Source: an uncultured Rikenellaceae bacterium
GTDB lineage: Bacteria; Bacteroidota; Bacteroidia; Bacteroidales; Rikenellaceae
DNA length: 10,974 nucleotides
Assembly: GCA_949284665.1 (NCBI GenBank)
Contig: CASDWR010000217.1
Location: 1-10,974, forward strand
Reading direction: 5' to 3'
The translations under genes were made by a program, and so were the position numbers. The notes beneath the pieces were generated by a model. It was given only the letters and a program-made list of their open reading frames with translations. It ran no database searches and had not been told where the DNA came from. Positions 1-4,857 of the stretch are shown here, piece after piece (the stretch's first letter is position 1; each line of letters opens with the position of its first letter).

Positions 1-717
1 ATTCCCCAACAGAACTACGATGCCATCTGCCCGGCCGACGGTGGAGGGTTCTATCTGTTTGCATCGGCCCCCACACAACAGCCGGATGATTCCGAGGCAG
101 AATTTCTCACATTGTATCGTTTTACGGCTGATGGCGGAGAGCCTGTTGCCGTACAGATTGCCCGAAAAGACTACATTCTGAATACGGCCTTCTTTTCCCA
201 GTCGTACGACAGAAGCACATACCTCAGACCGCTGGAAGGAGAACACATCCTCTACAAGATAACCGGCGACCAGGTTGCACCGCTCTATCGGATCGACTAC
301 GACAACCTGACCGTACCGAAAGGGTTCATCTATCAGGACGGCAAGTTGGATTTCAAGAACTACATCCAGTCGCCCTACTACAAGATGACCCTTTACGTAC
401 ACGATACCAAACAACAGCTCTATTTCGCAGCCATGGGTCCCGAGGGCAATACGCACCATTTCCTTCTGCCTCTCGACGGCAAGGTCGACGGTATTCACTG
501 GGAAGATACGATCATTGATCCGATGCCGGCACAGGTGGTAGCCTCCGATGAGGATTGTCTGTATGTCATGCTGGCCGACGTGGCGAGCTACATGGACAAA
601 GCTGCCGAAGAGATGAATCCGCTGACCCGCCACTTGATCGGAGCCTTGAAGGAGAGCGGCATCTCTGCAAACGACAACCCGATGCTGGTAAAAATCGGAT
701 TCCGCTTGCCCGAATAA
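1..717 (+). CDS. Probable 6-bladed beta-propeller protein, 5' end missing
   Basis: The reading frame is open from the first base of the window to a TAA at 715-717, so 238 residues of the C-terminal part are visible and the true start lies outside. The fragment is rich in short beta-strand segments with aromatic and Asp/Gly turns. It resembles a widespread Bacteroidota family of exported 6-bladed beta-propellers: a block reading YRIDYDNLTVPKGF lies at about residues 96-109 of the visible part, and the protein ends with NDNPMLVKIGF, similar to the NPVLV ending I associate with that family. No catalytic motif is visible. The family is generally exported or lipid-anchored and of unknown function; the signal sequence cannot be seen here. 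The next gene, also exported, starts 113 nt downstream on the same strand. The assignment rests on remembered family resemblance, and another propeller-like repeat protein is possible. Confidence 0.6.
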   Translation: MPQQNYDAICPADGGGFYLFASAPTQQPDDSEAEFLTLYRFTADGGEPVAVQIARKDYILNTAFFSQSYDRSTYLRPLEGEHILYKITGDQVAPLYRIDYDNLTVPKGFIYQDGKLDFKNYIQSPYYKMTLYVHDTKQQLYFAAMGPEGNTHHFLLPLDGKVDGIHWEDTIIDPMPAQVVASDEDCLYVMLADVASYMDKAAEEMNPLTRHLIGALKESGISANDNPMLVKIGFRLPE

Positions 718-727
718 ACGGAATCCG
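696..727 (+). repeat. Perfect 9-bp inverted repeat spanning a stop codon
   Basis: CGGATTCCG at 696-704 is exactly complementary to CGGAATCCG at 719-727, with a 14-nt loop that contains the end of the beta-propeller gene and its TAA. A second, smaller hairpin (CCGGT 739-743, ACCGG 749-753) follows directly. There is no T-run after either stem, so this is not a standard intrinsic terminator. It could be an mRNA 3'-end stabiliser or a weak terminator, or it could be chance. Confidence 0.35.
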
Positions 728-830
728 CCCTTTCCGGACCGGTTTCAGACCGGCATGCAACGTTGGGGAGATCCACCAGAAACCATACGATACAAGGATA
801 TTCCGATCATAATTTAAAAAACAGATTGTC

Positions 831-1760
831 ATGAAAATCCGTATTATTACCCTTTTCATTGCATTATCGATACTCAACACCGGAGTGCAGGCTACCGAGC
901 CGAACCTTACGCTCCACGAGCGTCTCTGCCCCGACAACTCGCTTGAGGTGATTGCCGAACGGGAGGGGTACGGCTCTTTCACAGTGGATATCGTTTTTAC
1001 ACGACTGGACAACTGCTCCGCCGAACCCATACAATCGAAACTCGTATCGCACGACGGAACGATTCTGACACTACGTCCCCTCGACCCGACCCAACCGGTC
1101 CATGCCGAATATTATTACGACTGGATCCAGGCCCGGGTCGACCCACCGGCCGACCGCAGTTTCGTATATCGACTGCCCTGCGGGACCGCACATCCCGTCA
1201 CGGCCGTCTCCCTGTCGCACTACGAGGCAGGGATCCTGCGCGGGAATTTTTCCGATTTCCGCACCTGGCAACTGACGCTTGAGAAAAACGATACGGTTTT
1301 TGCCATGCGCAGGGGAGAAGTCGTCCGCATCGACGGGTTCCGGGAGAGCGGGACAAGTGCCGGAACGGCAATGTATGCCCCCGACAACCAGATATACATC
1401 CAACATGCCGACGGCACGATCGCCCACTATTCGCTGTTGCGAAACGGATCGCTGCTGGTGCGCGAGGGTGACAAGGTAGGTCCGGACACCCCGCTGGCCA
1501 TGGCCGGGGCCGGTGCACCGAACGAATATGCCGTCCGCATCGCCGTCTACTACTACGAGTCGGTCGACCGCAAGTCCCCCCGAAGCGGAAGTTCGAACTT
1601 TCGGAAGGTCTATCTCGACCCCCTGTTCGCCACAGCCGACCGGGGCGAAACCCGCCTGACGGACGGATGTGAATACCGCCCGAAGGTGACACGCAAATTA
1701 TTACGTGCGGAACGGCCCCGGGACGAACGGCGCAAATGTTGTCTGTTCGGCAGGAAATAA
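831..1760 (+). CDS. Exported LytM/M23-like protein, metal ligands missing
   Basis: The 309-residue product begins with a typical signal peptide (MKIRIITLFIALSILNTGVQA, likely cut near residue 21), so it should be exported. The N-terminal half (about 25-125) is a beta-rich region with cysteines at 33, 62 and 117. Residues about 145-245 follow the layout of a LytM/M23 peptidase fold: DTVFAMRRGEVVRI at 154-167, then YIQHADGTIAHYSLL at 189-203, then VREGDKVGPDTPLAMAG at 210-226. Active M23 enzymes use HxxxD, a YxHL-type His and a late HxH to bind zinc. Here the first region (about 134-146) has no His, the YxHL equivalent reads HYSLL, and the HxH position reads YAVRIAVYY (233-241). The protein is therefore probably a non-catalytic M23 relative, perhaps a binder of cell wall or a regulator of hydrolases, which is inference. 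The tail is basic with a Cys-Cys pair (303-304). The gene looks richer in G+C than the SIMPL gene after it. ATG 831 is chosen because it gives the signal peptide. Confidence 0.68.
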   Translation: MKIRIITLFIALSILNTGVQATEPNLTLHERLCPDNSLEVIAEREGYGSFTVDIVFTRLDNCSAEPIQSKLVSHDGTILTLRPLDPTQPVHAEYYYDWIQARVDPPADRSFVYRLPCGTAHPVTAVSLSHYEAGILRGNFSDFRTWQLTLEKNDTVFAMRRGEVVRIDGFRESGTSAGTAMYAPDNQIYIQHADGTIAHYSLLRNGSLLVREGDKVGPDTPLAMAGAGAPNEYAVRIAVYYYESVDRKSPRSGSSNFRKVYLDPLFATADRGETRLTDGCEYRPKVTRKLLRAERPRDERRKCCLFGRK

Positions 1761-1811
1761 AAGCCGTTCCCGCAACGTTAACCGTATATCAACCAATCAA
1801 AACGAACCGTC

Positions 1812-2513
1812 ATGAAAAGAGTCATCGTGTTTGTGGCCGCCCTGCTGATATGCGGTGCCGCAGCCTCACAGGAAACCGGGATCTACCAAAGCAAGATCGT
1901 CGTCACAGGGAAAGCGGAACGAGAGGTTCCACCCAATGAAATTTATGTCAAAATTGTCCTCGACGAGAGCGACTCAAAGGGAAAAATCTCTCTGGCCGAT
2001 CAGGAAAAAAACATGTTGAAAACACTCAAGGTACTCAAAATAGACATCGAGAAACAACTCCAGATCGGAGACATGTCGAGTGACCTGAAAAGTTACTTCC
2101 TGAAAAAAAACCAGGTGCAGACCCAAAAGACATACGTGCTCAAACTCGACAATGCAGCCGTTACGGGTGCGGTGTTCGAGGCATTGGGGTCGTTGGGCAT
2201 TTCCCAAATGGAGATTTTGAAAATGACCCGTTCGGACCTCGAAACGATCAAGATGGAGATGCGCACCGAGGCGATGAAAAATGCCCGCCAGATTGCTGAG
2301 ACGCTTGCCGGGGCAATCGGACAAAAGGCGGGGCCGGCCTTCGAAATCACCGATTATGACAATTTTTACAATGCCGCCGCCAAAGTTCGGAATGCCAGTA
2401 TTGCCTATGACGGACTTGCGGAAATGACCGTCGCCGGCAGTTCGATGCCCGTGCTGGATTTTCAGAACATGAAACTCAGCTACACGGTCAACGTAAAATT
2501 TCTTTTACAGTAA
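1812..2513 (+). CDS. SIMPL-domain (DUF541) exported protein
   Basis: The product has 233 residues. An N-terminal signal peptide (MKRVIVFVAALLICGAAASQ) has no proper lipobox, because residue 13 before the Cys is Ile, so a soluble periplasmic protein is more likely than a lipoprotein. The mature part opens with IVVTGKAEREVPPNEIYVKI at 29-48, the hallmark first strand of the SIMPL family (VxGxAexxvxPDxa). An alpha/beta repeat follows, including a helix at about 140-170 (RTEAMKNARQIAETLAGAIG) that matches the family's conserved A...A...A.xLAxxxG segment, and the protein ends in a beta strand (KLSYTVNVKFLLQ). SIMPL proteins form envelope assemblies; their biochemical role is poorly defined, with a link to oxidative stress reported for E. 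coli YggE. The gene lies 51 nt after the M23-like gene and only 9 nt before mnmD, so it probably heads or belongs to the mnmD-cdd-rlu transcript. Confidence 0.9.
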   Translation: MKRVIVFVAALLICGAAASQETGIYQSKIVVTGKAEREVPPNEIYVKIVLDESDSKGKISLADQEKNMLKTLKVLKIDIEKQLQIGDMSSDLKSYFLKKNQVQTQKTYVLKLDNAAVTGAVFEALGSLGISQMEILKMTRSDLETIKMEMRTEAMKNARQIAETLAGAIGQKAGPAFEITDYDNFYNAAAKVRNASIAYDGLAEMTVAGSSMPVLDFQNMKLSYTVNVKFLLQ

Positions 2514-2522
2514 CAGTTCTTT

Positions 2523-3170
2523 TTGATCGTCCACCCCACCATAGAATCGACGGAGGACGGTTCGCCCACCCTCCGTCATCCTCTCATCGGCGAGAGTTAC
2601 CACTCGTTGCGGGGCGCCGTAAATGAGGCAATGCACGTGTATATACGTCACGGGCTGGAGGGGTGTCTGAAACGAAAGATAGCCATTCTGGAGGTCGGAT
2701 TCGGAAGCGGGTTGAATGCATGGCTCTCACTGGAAAGCGCTCGCAAACGCGGCATCGACATCACATACCACGCCATCGACCTATATCCGGTCGACCTGTC
2801 CGTCGCCAAACGTCTCTCCTATACACAAGACCCCCTCTTCCTGCAACTGCATCGTACTCCTTGGGGCCGTGAATACTGCATCACTCCCGGATTTCGGTTG
2901 AAAAAAACGGAATCCGATTTGGTCGGGATGAAATTTGATACTATCTTTGATATTGTCTATTTCGACGCCTTCGCTCCCGACAAGCAACCAGAACTGTGGA
3001 GCGAAGGAGTATTTCGGGAAATAGGCCGTTGCATGCTGCCTGGAGGCATTCTGGTCACCTATTCGGCCAAAGGTGATGTTAAACGTGCTTTGCGTGCCGC
3101 AGGGTTCGAAGTCACCCGACTGCAAGGCGCCCTGGGAAAAAGACACATGTTGAAGGCCGTAAAAAAATGA
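2523..3170 (+). CDS. mnmD: tRNA (mnm5s2U34) methyltransferase MnmD
   Basis: This 215-residue protein matches the methyltransferase half of MnmC (DUF752/MnmD). That enzyme uses S-adenosylmethionine to turn nm5(s2)U into mnm5(s2)U at wobble position 34 of tRNAs in the cytoplasm. The SAM-binding motif is ILEVGFGSGLNAW at 55-67, an acidic residue after strand 2 is in YHAIDLYPVD at 82-91, and the family signature DAFAPDKQPELW lies at 148-159. The C-terminal GKRHMLKA (205-212) matches the family's GxKRHMxxA ending. There is no FAD-dependent oxidoreductase domain, so this is the stand-alone form, which is usual outside gammaproteobacteria. The only start able to include the conserved STEDGSPTL region is TTG at 2523: an in-frame stop lies just upstream at 2511-2513 and the first internal ATG would remove about 36 residues. 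It sits 9 nt after the SIMPL gene and 7 nt before cdd. Confidence 0.9.
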   Translation: MIVHPTIESTEDGSPTLRHPLIGESYHSLRGAVNEAMHVYIRHGLEGCLKRKIAILEVGFGSGLNAWLSLESARKRGIDITYHAIDLYPVDLSVAKRLSYTQDPLFLQLHRTPWGREYCITPGFRLKKTESDLVGMKFDTIFDIVYFDAFAPDKQPELWSEGVFREIGRCMLPGGILVTYSAKGDVKRALRAAGFEVTRLQGALGKRHMLKAVKK

Positions 3171-3177
3171 ATACACC

Positions 3178-3633
3178 ATGAAAAAAAGTTTCATTTTCAA
3201 CTATTTGCACTTCGAATCATTGGAGTCACTGCCGGAAGCGGACCGTATTGTGGTCGATGCCGCATATGAAGCCGTACAGACAGCTTATGCCCCCTATTCG
3301 AAATTCAAGGTAGGGGCTGCAGCCCTGCTTGAAAGCGGGAAAATCATGGTAGGCAACAACCAGGAGAGCGAAGTATTTCCTGCAGGTATCTGTGCCGAAC
3401 GCAACCTGTTGTTCCATCATCAGGCGACTGCACCCGACGACAGCATCCTCACCCTGGCCATCGCTTCCGATCCCTCCGAACGGGAATGTTATCCATGCGG
3501 AATTTGCCGCCAAGTCATCAACGACGTACAGAAAAGACAGGGCAGGCCGATCCGGGTTATCATGTGCAGCAGCAAGAGTGCCACCGTAGTGGAAGACGCT
3601 CGATTCCTATTGCCTTTCACATTCGAACTCTGA
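3178..3633 (+). CDS. cdd: Cytidine deaminase
   Basis: The 151-residue product belongs to the zinc-dependent cytidine deaminase family, which converts cytidine and deoxycytidine to uridine and deoxyuridine in pyrimidine salvage. The substrate-binding motif is VGNNQES at 58-64 (Asn61 and Glu63). The zinc and proton-transfer motif is CAERN at 72-76 (Cys72 ligand, Glu74 catalytic), and the second zinc motif is PCGICRQ at 106-112 (Cys107 and Cys110). Three cysteine ligands indicate the small homotetrameric class. APYSKFKVGAAAL at 38-50 is the conserved N-terminal block. An extra stretch of about 20 residues precedes the core, compared with B. subtilis Cdd, which I believe is common in Bacteroidota. 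ATG 3178 lies 7 nt after mnmD, and the next gene begins 7 nt after the stop, so the three are almost certainly co-transcribed. Confidence 0.95.
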   Translation: MKKSFIFNYLHFESLESLPEADRIVVDAAYEAVQTAYAPYSKFKVGAAALLESGKIMVGNNQESEVFPAGICAERNLLFHHQATAPDDSILTLAIASDPSERECYPCGICRQVINDVQKRQGRPIRVIMCSSKSATVVEDARFLLPFTFEL

Positions 3634-3640
3634 CATTTCC

Positions 3641-4330
3641 ATGTTTCGCCCCGAGGATATCCTCTACGAGGACAACCATCTGCTCGCTGTCAATAAACAT
3701 TGCGGCGATTTAGTGCAAACCGATCCGGAAGGCAACAGTTCTCTGGAGGAGGAGATCAAGGCATACCTGAAAATCCGCGACCGCAAACCCGGAGATGTTT
3801 TTCTCGGTGTCGTCCATCGCATCGATCGACCGGTAAGCGGTGCTGTTCTTTTTGCCAAAACCGGCAAGGCGCTTGCCCGCTTGAACCAAATGCTCCGCGA
3901 ACACCGCATTCGGAAAATCTATTGGGCCATCACCGAGCATGCTCCTGATCAAGTCGAAGGACGACTCCGTCACTATCTGGTAAGGGATAGCCGTACGAAT
4001 CGCTCACGAGCATACGACGCCCCCCACAATGAGGGCAAAGAGGCTTTGCTCGACTACCGGTTGCTCGGATGCAGCACCCGATACAATTTGTTGGAGATCG
4101 AACTTGTCACCGGACGCCACCACCAAATCCGCTGTCAACTGGGGAAAATCGGGTGTCCGATCAAAGGAGACCTGAAATACGGTGCCGAACGGTCGAACCG
4201 GGACGGTGGCATCTCATTACATTCAAGAAGCATCAATTTCATCCATCCGGTCCGCAAGGAACCGATCCGCATCACGGCACCCGTCCCTGCGGGAGATAAT
4301 TTATGGGACTTTTTTGAAAAATCGCAATAA
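3641..4330 (+). CDS. RluA-family RNA pseudouridine synthase
   Basis: The product has 229 residues and is a complete catalytic domain of the RluA/RluC/RluD pseudouridine synthase family, which isomerises uridine to pseudouridine in rRNA or tRNA. The catalytic motif HRIDRPVSG lies at 59-67, with Asp62 as the nucleophile. Other conserved blocks are ILYEDNHLLAVNKHCGDLVQ at 7-26, RKIYWAI at 91-97 (KxYxAl equivalent), and the RNA-binding ELVTGRHHQIRCQL at 154-167. There is no N-terminal S4 domain, so it resembles the short RluA-like members rather than full RluC or RluD; the exact target uridine cannot be predicted. It starts 7 nt after cdd and appears to be the last gene of this + strand run, followed by a 527-bp non-coding interval. 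No clear intrinsic terminator follows the stop, only an A/T-only stem around 4316-4334. Confidence 0.93.
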   Translation: MFRPEDILYEDNHLLAVNKHCGDLVQTDPEGNSSLEEEIKAYLKIRDRKPGDVFLGVVHRIDRPVSGAVLFAKTGKALARLNQMLREHRIRKIYWAITEHAPDQVEGRLRHYLVRDSRTNRSRAYDAPHNEGKEALLDYRLLGCSTRYNLLEIELVTGRHHQIRCQLGKIGCPIKGDLKYGAERSNRDGGISLHSRSINFIHPVRKEPIRITAPVPAGDNLWDFFEKSQ

Positions 4331-4355
4331 TTTTTACTTGCCGGTGATCCACTAT

Positions 4356-4416
4356 ACTTTCTACTTTCACTTCACATTTCTGTCTTTCTCTTTCTGTCTG
4401 TTCTCCTTTCCTGTCC
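4356..4416 (+). repeat. Pyrimidine-rich low-complexity tract
   Basis: By eye only 9 of 61 bases are purines. Within it TTTCTGTCT occurs twice (4377-4385 and 4391-4399, a 14-nt period), and similar TTC/CTGTC words continue after it. The tract follows the 3' end of the rlu gene. It could be a pyrimidine-rich mRNA 3' region or simple drift in non-coding DNA; no function is assigned. Confidence 0.5.
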
Positions 4417-4574
4417 GATCCGCCGTATTATTTTCCCCTCGGAGTCTCCGCTTGCTGCTATTTTCCAACCATGGTTCCGACTTGGCGCTCCTCTCTTTTC
4501 CGAATGCGCTTCATATCTGCTTGTTCTACTTTCTTGGCCTCCGATTCGAATTACAAGATTGTCCCATTATACCT

Positions 4575-4594
4575 AACCGACTTTCCCGTCGGTT
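4575..4594. repeat. 7-bp inverted repeat upstream of mutS promoters
   Basis: AACCGAC (4575-4581) pairs perfectly with GTCGGTT (4588-4594) around a 6-nt loop. It ends 4 nt before the TATCTTTG element. No T-run follows. It may be an operator-like site or a weak hairpin at the end of the upstream transcript. Confidence 0.35.
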
Positions 4595-4598
4595 CCCA

Positions 4599-4615
4599 TA
4601 TCTTTGTAAAAGATA
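4599..4615 (+). promoter_or_regulatory. Candidate -7 element TATCTTTG inside a palindrome
   Basis: TATCTTTG at 4599-4606 fits the Bacteroidota -7 consensus TAnnTTTG exactly. No good TTTG -33 element is seen at the usual distance (around 4575), so the promoter would be weak or need an activator. The element is also one arm of a perfect inverted repeat: TATCTTT (4599-4605) with AAAGATA (4609-4615) around 3 nt. A transcript from it would begin near 4612 and carry the 4628-4668 hairpin at its 5' end. Confidence 0.4.
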
Positions 4616-4627
4616 GGATGCGGCTCG

Positions 4628-4668
4628 GCACAGACAAACTCGAAAACTTCATTTTCGTTTGTCTCTGC
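4628..4668. repeat. Long imperfect inverted repeat overlapping the mutS promoter
   Basis: The two arms are 4628-4646 and 4652-4668 with a 5-nt loop. GCA pairs with TGC, AGACAAA (4632-4638) with TTTGTCT (4658-4664), and CGAAAA (4641-4646) with TTTTCG (4652-4657). That is 16 pairs, interrupted by one mismatch and a 2-nt bulge. The 3' arm contains the TTTG proposed as the -33 element of the mutS promoter. The stem is followed after 7 nt by CTTTTT (4675-4680), so it might also end a transcript from the upstream candidate promoter. An operator, a terminator-attenuator or both are possible; none is proven. Confidence 0.55.
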
Positions 4669-4689
4669 ACTCGCCTTTTTGTATATTTG
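4658..4689 (+). promoter_or_regulatory. mutS: Candidate mutS promoter (Bacteroidota -33/-7 type)
   Basis: TTTG at 4658-4661 and TATATTTG at 4682-4689 match the -33 (TTTG) and -7 (TAnnTTTG) elements used by the Bacteroidota primary sigma factor, with a 20-nt spacer that fits the known range. Transcription would begin near 4695, leaving a leader of about 160 nt before the mutS start. This is the best promoter match I found in the intergenic regions of the window. Confidence 0.65.
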
Positions 4690-4749
4690 CATTGATTTTC
4701 ACGAATCGGAGATGCGGTAACACGACAAAGTGAACCGTCGTTGCAACCG

Positions 4750-4854
4750 ATGCGAGGTACCCTGAAAACATCCCGCCCGACGCTGCCGAAAACCCCGATT
4801 TCCCCTGTCGTCGATTCGCTGAAGTCATTGAAGAACTATCAAAACCAGACTTGA
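4750..4854 (+). CDS. Possible 34-codon leader ORF ahead of mutS
   Basis: ATG 4750 opens a 34-residue frame ending at TGA 4852-4854. Only one codon (ACT) separates this stop from the mutS TTG, and both are in the same frame. The peptide (starting MRGTLKTSRPTLPKT) is basic and resembles nothing I know. No ribosome binding site is evident, but such sites are often absent in this phylum. It may be a chance open frame in the leader; if translated it could couple translation to the weak TTG start of mutS. Confidence 0.2.
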   Translation: MRGTLKTSRPTLPKTPISPVVDSLKSLKNYQNQT

Positions 4855-4857
4855 ACT

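Larger units (their letters stand above)
4331..4857. other. 527-bp intergenic region upstream of mutS
   Basis: No gene of recognisable family lies here. The first part (about 4331-4560) is T/C-rich on the + strand with no hairpin-plus-T terminator and no convincing ORF. The part from about 4575 onward holds three inverted repeats and two Bacteroidota-type promoter elements, described separately. From about 4696 to 4857 it would form a roughly 160-nt mutS leader, with a weak stem (ACGAC 4722-4726 with GTCGT 4737-4741) and a possible leader ORF. The interval is much longer than any other gap in the window. Confidence 0.6.

Noticed and set aside
4618..4695. Small 25-codon ORF (MRLGTDKLENF...) upstream of mutS
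   Set aside because: It runs through the inverted repeat and the candidate promoter elements, so its codons are explained by those signals. Its peptide is not recognisable.
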